A stretch of 64,000 nt of DNA from Phycisphaerales bacterium (GCA_029245245.1 JAQWPT010000021.1:1-64000), one strand, 5' to 3'. Positions 44,509 through 54,225 are shown, numbered from the stretch's first letter. Numbers and translations: made by a program. The notes: generated by a model from the sequence alone, not told the origin.

Positions 44509-45687
44509 ATGCGACACGTCCTTTTCAGCCTTGTGCTCCTGCTGAGCCTCCCGGCCGTGGCCAGCCCACTGGCCCCGGAGCATCTCATCGAGCCGTTCGT
44601 GCAGCGTGCCGACTACCAGGCGTACTGCCGGGAGGTCGGGGTCGAATCCGATCAGCAGCAGATCGCGAACATGCTTTACGAGGATTACGTCCAGCAACTG
44701 GTGGACCTTCAGGCGGCATCCGAGGTTCGGGCCACGGAGGCTGGTGCGGATCGACTGACCGCGGTCTACGAGGGACGGGGGTTCATGGGATCCGAGGAAC
44801 TTCGTGCGACACGCATCGCGGTCCAGCGCTCCTACATGGAGAACTGGCCGGTGGCGGATCAGCTCTATGCCGAACTCGTATCGGATACGGCTGCCATGTC
44901 CATCGACGCATCGAATGTCGACATGGATCGAGCCCGGGGGGACCTCCAGCGACGCGTGGTCCTGGAATCCGTCCGACGACGGGAACAGGATCGAACCTAT
45001 GCGGGTGACGGGCTGGACGTGCTCGTGCTGGTCGAACACGCGGGGGTCCAGGAGGCGCCACAAATGAAAGAGGTGCTCGTGCAGTATGCCGACCGGGTGA
45101 ATCTGCTCGTTGCCAGGCATGCGGCAGCAAATCGGGCGTCGGTCATCAAGGAGCGCGTTGCGAAGATCTCCAAGGACAGCGAGGAATCAATTTCGTTGAT
45201 GCGATCCCGTGTCGATCGGTGGAAGAACCTCAACCAGCTCAATGAATGGGCCATCGAGTCGGTGGCCTACGTGCTGGAGTCGCAGCAGGGCGCCGAATCG
45301 GCCCAGGCGTGGCGCGTGAAGGCTCGCATGGCCCGCTTTCCATGGCTCTACAAGCCCGACAATGTCGAACTCGTCTCCGATTGGGTGTTTCGCAATGGCG
45401 ATGCCCAGCAGCAGGAGAAGACTCGAGTGGTCCTGGAGGCCTACCTGCCTCGTCGCGATGAACTTCGAGCGGAGTTCGAGCAGTTGCTGCTTTCAGCACG
45501 AACCGATCATGGCGTGATTCTCGGCGACAGCGCCCTGGAGAAGGATCCGGATTCACAGGAGATCCGGGGCGCACACCTTCGCTTGACCGGCGAACTTCGA
45601 TTGCTCGAGTCGAGGACTACGGAGCAGGTCGAGGCGAATCTGACGTCGGGCCAGCGGGCGGCAGCCCGTCGCTCCGCGATCGACTGA
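44509..45687 (+). CDS. secreted helical protein, unknown family
   Basis: A 392-residue protein with a signal peptide cleaved near PAVAS (residue 19). The rest is mostly charged alpha-helical sequence rich in Gln, Glu, Arg and Ala, with coiled-coil-like segments such as VKARMARFPW and LEAYLPRRDELRAEFEQLL. No known domain is recognised. It resembles in style the 858-residue protein at 54241-56817, which also has repeated helical segments after a signal peptide, but I cannot show homology. Its 3' end overlaps the convergent dus gene by 71 bases. Confidence 0.7.
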   Translation: MRHVLFSLVLLLSLPAVASPLAPEHLIEPFVQRADYQAYCREVGVESDQQQIANMLYEDYVQQLVDLQAASEVRATEAGADRLTAVYEGRGFMGSEELRATRIAVQRSYMENWPVADQLYAELVSDTAAMSIDASNVDMDRARGDLQRRVVLESVRRREQDRTYAGDGLDVLVLVEHAGVQEAPQMKEVLVQYADRVNLLVARHAAANRASVIKERVAKISKDSEESISLMRSRVDRWKNLNQLNEWAIESVAYVLESQQGAESAQAWRVKARMARFPWLYKPDNVELVSDWVFRNGDAQQQEKTRVVLEAYLPRRDELRAEFEQLLLSARTDHGVILGDSALEKDPDSQEIRGAHLRLTGELRLLESRTTEQVEANLTSGQRAAARRSAID

Positions 45688-46831
45688 CCTCATCCTCGGT
45701 CCCGTAGAACGTATCGACCACGCTCCTCCAGTCGTTGATGGAAGAGACGGTGATGAATTCCCGACGGACGGCATCGGGATCCGGGTGGTGGGTTGAGAAC
45801 TTGATGCCGAACTTCCGCATCATGCGTGCGCCGCCGCGTTCTCCATGCAGGGCCACGACAAGGTCGAAGTGGTCCAGCAACGTCTGTCGCTGCTGGGCGA
45901 GCGTCGGTGCCGATGTCTGCTCTCCGGCCATCATCTGACGAGCCTGACGGAAGATCCACGGGTTGCCGATGCAGCCACGGGCAACCGAGACGGCGTGTAC
46001 TCCAGTCAACTCGAGCATCAGGAAGATGTCCTCGACGGTCCAGATGTCACCACTTCCGAAGATGATCCGATCGGGATACCGCTTGACGAGATCGGTGAGG
46101 AAGGACCAGCGCCCCGGCCCCTTGTACTTCTGTACGACGGTTCGGCAGTGCACGGTTGCCCAGGCACAGCCGAGTTCATAGGCGCCTTCAAAGATCCGGT
46201 AGAAGGACTGCTCAAGTTCCGGTCCCTCGTCGAATCCGCGTCGGATCTTCACTGTGACCGGGATGGCTGCGGGGACGGCATCGCGGACAGCGGACAGCAC
46301 GTCCAGTGCCTCGTCGGGAGCCAGCAGGAAGTGACCGCCGCGCTTGCGTCGTCTGATCTTCTTGACAGGGCAGGCGAGGTTGACATCGATCACGTCGTAG
46401 TTCATGTCCACGAGCATCATCGCGGCCTTGGCCATTTCTTCCGGCGCGGTCCCCATGATCTGCCCGGCGATCGGGTGATCGTCGAATCCCGCCAACCGGT
46501 TTGCATGGGGATCACCCAGCCCGCATTCCTCGGCAAGCAGATCCGGGTCCTCACGGGCTCGGCCCTTGCCGCCATTGAGCAGGGTGATGTCCAGGAGGGC
46601 TTCGGTGATGCAGAAGGGGCAGCCGTTGCGCCGTGCAACCAGTCGCATGGCGCCATCGGAATAGCCGGCAAGTCCAGCCTGGAAGAACGGTGCGTCAAAT
46701 CCCGGTACGAGTGCTTCGACGCGGGGATCCACAGCCACTGTGCGCGCAATCTCGTCCACCGAACGGTGAGTGTGGCGTGCGCTGGTGCCGGATGGTTCCA
46801 TTTCCACGGACATGACCCCACAGTGTCTCAT
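45617..46831 (-). CDS. dus: tRNA-dihydrouridine synthase
   Basis: A 404-residue flavoprotein with the Dus TIM barrel. Motifs include FFQAGLAGYSDGAMRLVARRNG (FMN site), the catalytic Cys in NLACPVKKIRRRKRGG, VKIRRGFDEG, TVHCRTVVQKYKGP and IIFGSGDIWTVEDIFLML. It reduces uridines in tRNA D-loops. I chose the ATG at 46831; the frame runs to 46936 but that part is unlike Dus. At about 400 residues it is longer than DusB (about 320). Which Dus subtype it is cannot be settled. A TATTGT hexamer lies 15 bases upstream of the start. Confidence 0.88.
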   Translation of the reverse strand: MRHCGVMSVEMEPSGTSARHTHRSVDEIARTVAVDPRVEALVPGFDAPFFQAGLAGYSDGAMRLVARRNGCPFCITEALLDITLLNGGKGRAREDPDLLAEECGLGDPHANRLAGFDDHPIAGQIMGTAPEEMAKAAMMLVDMNYDVIDVNLACPVKKIRRRKRGGHFLLAPDEALDVLSAVRDAVPAAIPVTVKIRRGFDEGPELEQSFYRIFEGAYELGCAWATVHCRTVVQKYKGPGRWSFLTDLVKRYPDRIIFGSGDIWTVEDIFLMLELTGVHAVSVARGCIGNPWIFRQARQMMAGEQTSAPTLAQQRQTLLDHFDLVVALHGERGGARMMRKFGIKFSTHHPDPDAVRREFITVSSINDWRSVVDTFYGTEDEVSRSRSDGLPPAGPTSDSPRPAP

Positions 46832-46938
46832 GGAGAGGGACCTCGTACAATAGGCGGCACGCGCATTGGGAGCGTTCAGCAGGCCGCGTGCGGATTCAAC
46901 GGCTGTAGGGGGGTTGTCTCCTGTCCACCACCACAAGC

Positions 46939-48240
46939 ATGGCTTCAGGCAACGGCAGGTTCCGAATCCGGCATCGTGCCGTCTGGATCCTGCTTGTTCC
47001 TGCGGTGGTCGGCGTGCTGACCGGGCTGCTGGTCTCCGGCCTGGCCTGGTTGTTCGAAGTCAAGAGTCTTGGATCACTGGTGGCATCACCATCGCCATGG
47101 ATCATGGTCGTGATCCTTGCGGGGTTGCCACTGAGCGTCCTGTCCATGCGTTTCATCGCGGGAACACTTGCGCCCTCCACGAACGAGTTCTACATCATCC
47201 ATTCCAATGGGAGCACGGGTCGCATGCCGTTGCGACAGATTCCCGGTCGTATCCTTGCGGGTGGATTGACGGTCGGGTGTGGTGGCGCGCAGGGACTGGA
47301 GTCACCGTCGGCCACCATGGGAGCTGGACTGGGTGTCCTGTTCGAGCGAGTGTTCGGTCGGCCGCTGGTCGGCAGTGAGCGTGGGCTGCTCATGAAGGCC
47401 GGCGCCAGCGCGGGCATTGCCGCCGTCTTCTCGTCACCGGGCGTGGGTGCCGTGTATGGCCTGGAAGTTCCATATCGTCGCGGGTTTGATGCCCGGCCGA
47501 TCGTGCAGGCCACCATCGCCGCCGTGGCGGCATACATGGTCCGAGTCATGACCATCGGTGCCCGGCCACTGGTCCCCTATGTCGATGTCGATATGTCGCT
47601 GGATGGAACCCTGATCTGGACCACGCTGCTGCTGGCCCTTGTCTGTGGTGGCGGGGCCCGGTTCTTCACATTCACTGCCAACACCGCCCGGGGTGTACGT
47701 CACCGTCTGCGGCCATGGCTCGGTGCCACCATCGGGAGCCTTGTGCTGGCCATGCTCGCCTACGTTGCCTGGCGATGTACCGATACCTGGGTAACCCTGG
47801 GGCCCGGGCACGTGATGTTCGATTGGGCCATGGGGGCGAGTCGGGATGTCTGGTTGCTGCTGCTGATCCTGCTGCTCCATGCGGCTGCGACGGTCGTCTG
47901 TGTATTCGGTGGCGGCGGTGGCGGGGTCTTCACGTCTCTCACGGCGACGGGAGCGATGATCGGCTGCATTGCGGCGGTTCTCATTGGCCGTCCCGACGAT
48001 TTGTTTCTTCCCCTGGTCGGAGGTGCCTGCCTGCTCAGCGCTGCCTACCGCATACCCATCGCAGGCATGATGCTGATCATCGAGTGGGGGAGCGGATTGG
48101 AATCGGCCCTGCTTGGTCTTGTCTGCGTCGTCATTGCCCAGGCGTGCATGGGTGACAGCACCATTGCGCCGGCCCAGTCCCGGTCACCGGCAGAGAGTCC
48201 TGGTGGCACCCCGATGCCTCCGGGACCCTTGAGCCCGTGA
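46939..48240 (+). CDS. ClC-family chloride channel/antiporter
   Basis: A 433-residue polytopic protein with about ten to twelve membrane segments. The ClC helix-F region reads GGAQGLESPSATMG, in place of the more usual GLEGPS or GREGP, retaining the gating Glu. AGIAAVFSSPGVGAVYGLE follows. The helix-N motif appears as GGGGGGVFTSLTATGAMIG, with Ser where Pro is common. It transports chloride or another small anion. No C-terminal CBS domains are present. The substitutions could alter selectivity; the gene is otherwise ordinary. A short ATG-proximal leader is Arg-rich. Confidence 0.8.
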   Translation: MASGNGRFRIRHRAVWILLVPAVVGVLTGLLVSGLAWLFEVKSLGSLVASPSPWIMVVILAGLPLSVLSMRFIAGTLAPSTNEFYIIHSNGSTGRMPLRQIPGRILAGGLTVGCGGAQGLESPSATMGAGLGVLFERVFGRPLVGSERGLLMKAGASAGIAAVFSSPGVGAVYGLEVPYRRGFDARPIVQATIAAVAAYMVRVMTIGARPLVPYVDVDMSLDGTLIWTTLLLALVCGGGARFFTFTANTARGVRHRLRPWLGATIGSLVLAMLAYVAWRCTDTWVTLGPGHVMFDWAMGASRDVWLLLLILLLHAAATVVCVFGGGGGGVFTSLTATGAMIGCIAAVLIGRPDDLFLPLVGGACLLSAAYRIPIAGMMLIIEWGSGLESALLGLVCVVIAQACMGDSTIAPAQSRSPAESPGGTPMPPGPLSP

Positions 48241-48245
48241 ACTCG

Positions 48246-48251
48246 TACAAT
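48246..48251 (+). promoter_or_regulatory. possible -10 element with leaderless start
   Basis: TACAAT, 6 bases before the ATG at 48258. No Shine-Dalgarno sequence is present. Confidence 0.3.
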
Positions 48252-48257
48252 GATCGC

Positions 48258-48686
48258 ATGCTTCTCAAGCACTGCATCCTGCTGTCACTGGCCGCCCTGG
48301 CGTGTGTCGGCTGCAATCGGCCGAACTTCGACCCTGCGTACGCAACCAGGCCCTACCCGTTCGATCTGCACACCACCGATACGCTCCCGATCCAGACGTT
48401 CCGGGATGGGAAGTACCTGGAAATCGTCAACTCCACCGACGAGAGCTGGGCCGCATCGACGATCTGGGTCAACCAGCAGTATGCCCACGAACTGCCCGGA
48501 CTGGCTGCTGGCCAGAGAGTGACGTTCAATCTCGTGGACTTCCGCAACGACCTTGGTGAGTCCTTCAACGCCGGCGGTCCATTCCGCACGAGGGAGCCGA
48601 CCCCCGTCCGGCTGGTTGAAATCCAACCGGGCGAAGGCCAGCCCCTGGTGGGCTTCATCGCCATCCGCGGCGGCGCCGTGGAATGA
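48258..48686 (+). CDS. putative small lipoprotein, unknown function
   Basis: A 142-residue protein starting with a hydrophobic signal (LLKHCILLSLAALACVGC) that ends in Cys, as in lipoproteins, though the residue at -3 is atypical. The mature part is beta-rich, with LEIVNSTDESWAAS and LPGLAAGQRVTFNLVDF. The latter pattern is seen in proteins coupled to 'intermediate filament'-type surface repeats, but no family is assigned. The start at 48258 rather than the upstream GTG at 48237 gives the better signal peptide. Its stop lies 7 bases from that of the convergent gene. Confidence 0.6.
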   Translation: MLLKHCILLSLAALACVGCNRPNFDPAYATRPYPFDLHTTDTLPIQTFRDGKYLEIVNSTDESWAASTIWVNQQYAHELPGLAAGQRVTFNLVDFRNDLGESFNAGGPFRTREPTPVRLVEIQPGEGQPLVGFIAIRGGAVE

Positions 48687-48693
48687 TCGGCGA

Positions 48694-49473
48694 TCAGAGT
48701 TCGAACACTTCGTAGAGTGTTCCGTTTCGATGCAGAACAACATTCTCAGACTTCTTGTCCCAGGAGAGGGTCCATTCGTCCCCTTGGGCCGTGAAGTCGA
48801 TCTCCTCGACGCCGCTTGCCACCAGCCATCGGACGATCTTCGAGAGATCACCTTGTATGCGGATGCTCCAGCATTCCAGGTTCGTACCAGGGACTGCGAG
48901 AGAGAACCACGCGTAGGACACGTCGAAGTCATCGAACCGAGGCAGCACCATGTCGGAAGTCATTCCGATGGTCACATCGGCTTCCCATGACGACGTTGAG
49001 AGACGATGGAACTGGATCGGGCGGGTGAACTGGTCGCCTGGATCAAGATCATTCAGTCCCTGATCGTGCAGCCACCGGTCTGGGGTCGTGCCGACAAATG
49101 GCGAAGCAAGGTCTCCCTCGATGAGCAGTGTTTCGTCTACGAGGTGACCCAGAAGACTTGAGCCATGGGCCAGGATGGGTTGCAGTCGGGGACCGCGCCC
49201 CGAGGGCTTGATCTGGAACTTCCTGTTGTCTCCGAGGCGGTGAAGGTAATCCGGACTGCCATCACATTCCTGATCGACGATGATGTACACGAAGTCTTCA
49301 TCTTCGAATTGGCCGACGATGCAATTCACATCGACATTGTCGCCGCCGATGACCTTGATGGATTTCGCGCCGAACCCTCCGGGGCCGATGTAGGGATCCT
49401 GGATCTCGCAACTCGACGAGAACATGCTCGAGACGGCAAGCGTCGGTATCGTGACGATAAATTTCAAAAGCAT
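48694..49473 (-). CDS. putative lipoprotein, unknown function
   Basis: A 259-residue protein with an N-terminal hydrophobic segment ending in SSSC, a lipobox-like site. The mature part is acidic and beta-rich (IYVIIVDQECDG-like segments, GDEWTLSWDKKS). No domain is recognised. The ATG at 49473 has AAGGA 7 bases upstream; the longer frame to 49503 lacks this. It is separated from folA by 132 bases in which I see no gene. It faces the small lipoprotein gene tail to tail. Confidence 0.6.
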   Translation of the reverse strand: MLLKFIVTIPTLAVSSMFSSSCEIQDPYIGPGGFGAKSIKVIGGDNVDVNCIVGQFEDEDFVYIIVDQECDGSPDYLHRLGDNRKFQIKPSGRGPRLQPILAHGSSLLGHLVDETLLIEGDLASPFVGTTPDRWLHDQGLNDLDPGDQFTRPIQFHRLSTSSWEADVTIGMTSDMVLPRFDDFDVSYAWFSLAVPGTNLECWSIRIQGDLSKIVRWLVASGVEEIDFTAQGDEWTLSWDKKSENVVLHRNGTLYEVFEL

Positions 49474-49605
49474 CGTGCTTCCTTTCGGGGCCAGTGCCCG
49501 CATGCATATCGCTCTTCTCGCGAAGAGACATCATGCCCCGGAATCCATTCCGGGACGAAAGGAGTACGAAAGTTCCGTGCACCGAAAATCAGTGCGATCC
49601 GCGGT

Positions 49606-50091
49606 TCAGTCGCGTTCCCAGATTTCGAAGGTGCATGCATGATCGTTGCGATCATCGACTTCGTGCCGCTCAGCCGAAGTTCGGTGCCACAGCGTTTCAT
49701 CCAGCGTGGGAAATGTGGCATCACCATTGATCTGCGCGTGCACCCTGGTGAGCACGATGCGGTCGGCCATCTCCATTGCCATGCGGTAGATTTCTCCGCC
49801 TCCGGCGATGAAGACGTCCTGGGCATTACCGGCTTCGGCAAGGGCCCCTTCCAGCGAGGTGGCGACCGTGGCGCCTTCGAGTTCCAAATCCTGATTCCTT
49901 GTCACCACGATGCACGCTCGGCCGGGCAGCCCGCCTTCGAAGGACTCCCAGGTGCGGCGCCCCATGATTACAGGATGTCCCATCGTGGTGTTCTTGAAGA
50001 ACCGCAGGTCCACGGGCAGGTGCCACGGCAGGTCCCCATCACGTCCGATGACGTTGTTCTCGGCCGCGGCGACGATCAGCGAGATTCGCAT
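49606..50091 (-). CDS. folA: dihydrofolate reductase
   Basis: A 161-residue DHFR. It has the family N terminus SLIVAAAENNVIGRDGDLPWHLPVDLRFFKNTT, with the substrate-binding acid near residue 29. HPVIMGRRTWES and the NADPH loop FIAGGGEIYRMA follow. It regenerates tetrahydrofolate consumed by thymidylate synthase, whose gene ends 17 bases upstream. The thyA-folA order is a common operon. Length is standard. Confidence 0.95.
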   Translation of the reverse strand: MRISLIVAAAENNVIGRDGDLPWHLPVDLRFFKNTTMGHPVIMGRRTWESFEGGLPGRACIVVTRNQDLELEGATVATSLEGALAEAGNAQDVFIAGGGEIYRMAMEMADRIVLTRVHAQINGDATFPTLDETLWHRTSAERHEVDDRNDHACTFEIWERD

Positions 50092-50108
50092 GGGAAGAGG
50101 ATCCGGCT

Positions 50109-50903
50109 TCAGACGGCCACCGGGGCGGCGATGTGCGGATATGGGTCGTAGTCGAGCAGTTCGAAGTGCTCGAAGCGGAACGCAAAGAGATCCTTGATCC
50201 GGTCGTCGAGACGCATGGTCGGCAGTGGGCGTGGATCACGTGCCAACTGCTCCTCGACCTGTTCAAGGTGGTTCAGATAGATGTGAGCGTCCCCGAAAGT
50301 GTGGACGAAGGTGCCGGGTTCGAGTCCGGTGACCTGGGCGACCATCATCGTCAGCAGCGCGTAGGAGGCGATGTTGAACGGGACGCCGAGGAACAGATCT
50401 GCGCTGCGCTGATAGAGCTGGCAGGAAAGACGGTTCTCGGCGACATAGAACTGGAAGAAGGCATGGCACGGGGCCAGGGCCATTCGGTCCAGGTCGCCGA
50501 CGTTCCAGGCACTGATGATCAGTCGTCGGGAATCCGGGTTTGAACGCAACTGGTCCAGGAGTTGCTGCACCTGGTCGATGTGCCCGCCGTCGGGAGTGGG
50601 CCAGGATCGCCACTGGTGTCCGTAGACCGGACCGAGATCACCTTGTTCGTCCGCCCAGTCGTCCCAGATCCGGACTCCGGCTTCATTGAGCGACCTGATG
50701 TTCGTGTCACCGCGCAGGAACCAGAGCAGTTCGTGGATGATCGAACGCAGGTGCACCTTCTTCGTGGTGACCAGGGGGAAGCCGTCGCCGAGTTCGAATC
50801 GAAGTTGGCGACCGAACACGCTGCGAGTTCCGGTACCGGTTCTGTCGGCCTTCTCTGCGCCGTTGTCACGAACATCCCTGAGCAGATCGAGGTAACCCTG
50901 CAT
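50109..50903 (-). CDS. thyA: thymidylate synthase
   Basis: A 264-residue ThyA, the same length as the E. coli enzyme. The catalytic Cys lies near residue 146 in [33 protein letters not shown] and [13 protein letters not shown]-like segments bind folate and dUMP. It methylates dUMP to dTMP. The start at 50903 matches the E. coli N terminus; the frame runs on into the ABC ATPase gene. It lies 4 bases after that gene and 17 bases before folA. Confidence 0.96.
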   Translation of the reverse strand: MQGYLDLLRDVRDNGAEKADRTGTGTRSVFGRQLRFELGDGFPLVTTKKVHLRSIIHELLWFLRGDTNIRSLNEAGVRIWDDWADEQGDLGPVYGHQWRSWPTPDGGHIDQVQQLLDQLRSNPDSRRLIISAWNVGDLDRMALAPCHAFFQFYVAENRLSCQLYQRSADLFLGVPFNIASYALLTMMVAQVTGLEPGTFVHTFGDAHIYLNHLEQVEEQLARDPRPLPTMRLDDRIKDLFAFRFEHFELLDYDPYPHIAAPVAV

Positions 50904-50907
50904 GGCC

Positions 50908-51699
50908 CTATCGTATACCGCAGGGGCGGGGGACGGCGTCCAGAAGCAGCTTCGTGACCTGGTGGCGGGGTCGCTCCAGGACCTCGTCCACGGGTCCCAT
51001 CTCGACGATACGCCCGGCATCCATGACCGCGATTTCGTGACAGACATGCCGTGCGACGGCCATGTCGTGGGTGATGAAGAGGTAGGCGATGTCGTCCTCG
51101 GCCTGCAGGGTGGAGAGCAGGTGGAGAATCCGAGCCTGGACGGAGACATCCAGGGCGGAGGTGGGCTCGTCACAGACGATCAAAGCCGGCGACAATGCGA
51201 TGGCCCTGGCAATGGCGATCCGCTGTTTCTGGCCTCCGGAGAACGAGTGGGGGTATCGATCCGCGGCGTCGGGCTCGAGTCCACATCGCACCAGCAGGGA
51301 GTCGACCCGCTTCCGCAGGGCGGCACCACGGAGCGATTCGTGCACCAGCAGCGGCTCACCGACGATTTCGCCGACACGCATCCGCCCGTTGAGTGAACCA
51401 CCTGGATCCTGGAAGACGATCTGCATTTTTCGCCGCATCGGACGCATGGCTCGAGCCGGAAGGTCGAGCACCGAGGTGCCCTGGAAGTGCACCGTTCCGG
51501 AGCGGGCGGGGATCAACCGGAGAATCGCCCGTGCCAGCGTGGTCTTGCCGCATCCACTGGAGCCGACCAGGCCGAGCGTCCTGCCGGCGTGCAGCGAACA
51601 TGTGACCCCGGCGACCGCCGGATCCGTGCTTCCTTCGAACTGCACGTGCAGATCTTCGACCTGCAGGAGTGGTTTTTCATTCGGGCTGGCGATGGGCAT
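50908..51699 (-). CDS. oligopeptide-type ABC transporter ATPase (DppF/OppF-like), orphan
   Basis: A 263-residue ATPase. Walker A is GSSGCGKTT (residues about 47-55), the signature is SFSGGQKQR, and Walker B is [11 protein letters not shown]. The sequence after the Walker A ([27 protein letters not shown]) matches peptide/nickel importer ATPases. No permease, second ATPase or binding protein lies nearby. It is 4 bases upstream of thyA and 33 downstream of htrA, so it may be co-transcribed with thyA-folA. The C-terminal OppF extension is shorter than usual. Confidence 0.85.
   Translation of the reverse strand: MPIASPNEKPLLQVEDLHVQFEGSTDPAVAGVTCSLHAGRTLGLVGSSGCGKTTLARAILRLIPARSGTVHFQGTSVLDLPARAMRPMRRKMQIVFQDPGGSLNGRMRVGEIVGEPLLVHESLRGAALRKRVDSLLVRCGLEPDAADRYPHSFSGGQKQRIAIARAIALSPALIVCDEPTSALDVSVQARILHLLSTLQAEDDIAYLFITHDMAVARHVCHEIAVMDAGRIVEMGPVDEVLERPRHQVTKLLLDAVPRPCGIR
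50910..50915 (-). promoter_or_regulatory. possible -10 element with leaderless start (thyA)
   Basis: TACGAT on the minus strand, 6 bases before the thyA ATG and inside the 3' end of the ABC ATPase gene. Confidence 0.25.
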
Positions 51700-51732
51700 G
51701 GCGGGTTTCTCTGCCCACCTTGTACCGCATTC

Positions 51733-53208
51733 CTATTGCCACTGCGAGAGTTCGACCGAGAACGTCATCAACGTCCAGTCCTCGGTCCCGTGATCGTAGC
51801 GCCAGGCCTCGATCTTCACCGTACGGCCGGGGGGGACGGAGGAGATGGTCGACTGCAGTTGCCGGACGGAATGCACGTCGGCGCCGTTGACACGGTGGAC
51901 GATGTCACCGGCGAGCATTCCAGCCTGTTCGGCGGGCATCCCCGGCTGGGGCTGGGAGATCAGTACGCCACGCCGTGTGTAGCCGCGGGCCCGGTGCAGG
52001 TCTCCGATGCGGTCGTGCAGCGACAGCACCCTGATGCCCAGGAGATCACCCTCGCCCTGTCGCATCACCACGAGATCCACCCAGGATGAATCCGCATCGG
52101 CGAATCGCCAGATCTTCAGATTCATGCGTCGGTCCATGTCCTGCCGTGCCGCCTCGTCGAAGTCGCCGGCAGCGGCCAGTGGAACCTCGTCGTACATCGT
52201 GATGACATCACCGATTCGCAGACCGGCTTTCGTGGCGGGATGGTTGTCTTCGAGATCGATCACGAGCACGCCAGTTCCCCGGAACTGTCGGGGTACGCCG
52301 ACGGACCGTGCGATCAGATCATCCTGGTCCAGCACGCTGACACCGAGGTACCCCTTGCGGACGGTGCCGGTTTCGATCAACTGGTCGACCGCCGATTCGA
52401 TCATGTCCAGAGGAATCGCCAGCCCGATGCCGGCGAACTGTCCATCTGCATCGTTGGTGGCGATGGCGGTATTCATCCCGATGACATGCCCGAGATGATC
52501 CGTCAGTGGACCACCCGAGTTCCCCGGGTTGATGGCGGCATCGACCTGGATGAAGTTTTCAAACCCGATGCTCCGACCCGATCGCCAGAACATGCCCACG
52601 AATCGACCGAGCCCGGAGACGATCCCGCTGGACATGGAGAATCGGAAGTCGAACGGGGATCCAAAGGCAAAGCAGAGTTCGCCCTGCCGCACGCGCTCGG
52701 TCATCGGTCGTCGTGTGGCGGGAATGATGTTTTCAGCCCGGATCGACAGGACTGCGATGTCGGTGGTCGAATCTCCACCGACGATTTCCGCGGGGCGGAG
52801 TTCGCCATCAAAGAGCTGCACTTCAAATGAATCACCGCCTTCAACCACATGAAGGTTGGTGATCACGTGACCCGAGTCATCGTAGATCCATCCGCTGCCG
52901 GTGGAGATCGGAACGGTCATGCCGTCGATCTGCTGCATGCCTGTGATGTGCACGACCGATGGTCGCACGAAGTCCGCCAGGTCGGTCGTGGCGCGGCTCA
53001 GTTCTGCCAGCATTCCCTCGCGCGGAGCCTGGTCGGTTCCGGGAAGGGCGTTCAATCGCAGTCCTGCCTGGCGAACGGTCGCCAGAGTCTGCTGGTGTTG
53101 AACTTTACGGGTGAAGCCGGGCAGCAGCACGATGGTTGGAATCGCGATTGCAAGCACCACGAGGGTGGAGACAAGCGTTGCGATCAGGAGTCGAGTTCCT
53201 CTGGACAT
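51733..53208 (-). CDS. HtrA/DegP-type periplasmic serine protease
   Basis: A 491-residue protease. The N-terminal membrane anchor is residues 6-30. The trypsin-like domain has catalytic His120 (ITNLHVVEG), Asp150 (TTDIAVL) and Ser231 (NPGNSGGP). Two PDZ domains follow, at about residues 300-400 and 425-480. It degrades or refolds damaged envelope proteins. The start at 53208 is preceded by GGTGGAG. It is about 90 bases downstream of panB and starts the segment that continues to the ABC ATPase, thyA and folA. Confidence 0.9.
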   Translation of the reverse strand: MSRGTRLLIATLVSTLVVLAIAIPTIVLLPGFTRKVQHQQTLATVRQAGLRLNALPGTDQAPREGMLAELSRATTDLADFVRPSVVHITGMQQIDGMTVPISTGSGWIYDDSGHVITNLHVVEGGDSFEVQLFDGELRPAEIVGGDSTTDIAVLSIRAENIIPATRRPMTERVRQGELCFAFGSPFDFRFSMSSGIVSGLGRFVGMFWRSGRSIGFENFIQVDAAINPGNSGGPLTDHLGHVIGMNTAIATNDADGQFAGIGLAIPLDMIESAVDQLIETGTVRKGYLGVSVLDQDDLIARSVGVPRQFRGTGVLVIDLEDNHPATKAGLRIGDVITMYDEVPLAAAGDFDEAARQDMDRRMNLKIWRFADADSSWVDLVVMRQGEGDLLGIRVLSLHDRIGDLHRARGYTRRGVLISQPQPGMPAEQAGMLAGDIVHRVNGADVHSVRQLQSTISSVPPGRTVKIEAWRYDHGTEDWTLMTFSVELSQWQ

Positions 53209-53302
53209 GTCGGTTCTCCACCCTGAGCATACGCAGGAACCGCCCACCCGAGGGAGATTTTCAGGATCGTTGAACGTGTGAGGGTGGATTGAATCGCCAG
53301 AA

Positions 53303-54208
53303 TCAGGAGCGGGTCGATTCCCGGACGTCTGGATCCGGGGTCGAGGTGGGCGGCTGAGCGGGTTTGCCGTCCTTCATCTGGTAGGGGTGTTCACCGAGTT
53401 CATCCTCGGAGACCCGCCGCATCCATTCCCGAGCGGCATCCATGAGGGTATCGCCGAGTTCACAGATCGGTCGTGCAAATGCCGGCTGCCAGTCGGTGAG
53501 CCCAAGGATGTCCTGGGTGACCACGATCTGCCCGTGGCAGGCTGTTCCAGCTCCGCATCCGATGACCGGGATCGACGTGGAATCGACGACGGCCTTGGCG
53601 ACCTCGTTGGGGACCGCTTCCAGCAGCAGCATCACGGCCCCGGCTTCTTCCATGGCGATGGCGTCGCGGACGATCTGCTGCAGGGCATCCTGCGTGCGTC
53701 CAGCCGCCCGGTATCCACCCTCCTGCTTTGCAGCCTGGGGACGGGAACCGAGGTGGGCAACCACCGGTACTCCGGCGCGAGCGAGTTTCTCGACCAGGTT
53801 GATGAATCGGGCATCGACCTCGAGTTTCACGGCGTCGGCTCGTCCCTCGGTGAGGAATCGACCGGCGTTGCGGACAGCCTCGGCATCGTCACACTGGTAG
53901 GAGCCGAAGGGCATGTCGCCCATCACGAAGGTGTTGGGCGCCCCGCGTTTGACCGCAGCGGTCAGTGTCAGCATGAAATCCAGTGGTGCGTGGATGGTGC
54001 CCGGCTCTCCGAGGATCATCTCGGCCGCGGTGTCACCCACCAGCAGCAACGGAATGCCCGCTCGCTGAAGCCAGCGGGCGGTCGTCGCGTCGTAGCAGGT
54101 CAGGCAGGCGAACGACTCGTCACGGCGCATGAACCGGCGAATGGTCTGCAGGGTCGTGCCATGCCCACTGGGGGGGACCGGCTTGGATTCAAAGGGGAGT
54201 TCGTTCAT
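53303..54208 (-). CDS. panB: 3-methyl-2-oxobutanoate hydroxymethyltransferase
   Basis: A 301-residue PanB. Motifs are LTCYDATTARWLQRAGIPLLLVGDTAA, GAVKRGAPNTFVMGDMPFGSYQ-like, AVKLEV, VVAHLGSRPQ and VIGCGAGTACHGQIVV. It adds a hydroxymethyl group from methylene-THF to 2-oxoisovalerate, the first step to pantothenate. The substrate is also the valine-derived acid used by the operon at 26995-30477. The C-terminal 25 residues are an unusual Pro/Thr/Ser-rich tail. Confidence 0.95.
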   Translation of the reverse strand: MNELPFESKPVPPSGHGTTLQTIRRFMRRDESFACLTCYDATTARWLQRAGIPLLLVGDTAAEMILGEPGTIHAPLDFMLTLTAAVKRGAPNTFVMGDMPFGSYQCDDAEAVRNAGRFLTEGRADAVKLEVDARFINLVEKLARAGVPVVAHLGSRPQAAKQEGGYRAAGRTQDALQQIVRDAIAMEEAGAVMLLLEAVPNEVAKAVVDSTSIPVIGCGAGTACHGQIVVTQDILGLTDWQPAFARPICELGDTLMDAAREWMRRVSEDELGEHPYQMKDGKPAQPPTSTPDPDVRESTRS

Positions 54209-54219
54209 CGCAGCGTTGG

Positions 54220-54225
54220 ATTCTA
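54220..54225 (-). promoter_or_regulatory. possible -10 element near panB start
   Basis: TAGAAT on the minus strand, 11 bases before the panB ATG, in the 32-base gap after the large secreted-protein gene. No Shine-Dalgarno sequence is present. Confidence 0.3.

Noticed and set aside
47270-47330. ClC channel with GLESPS helix-F motif as a new ion selectivity class
   Set aside because: GLEGPS-type motifs are normal in one ClC branch; a single Gly to Ser change is not enough to claim altered selectivity.
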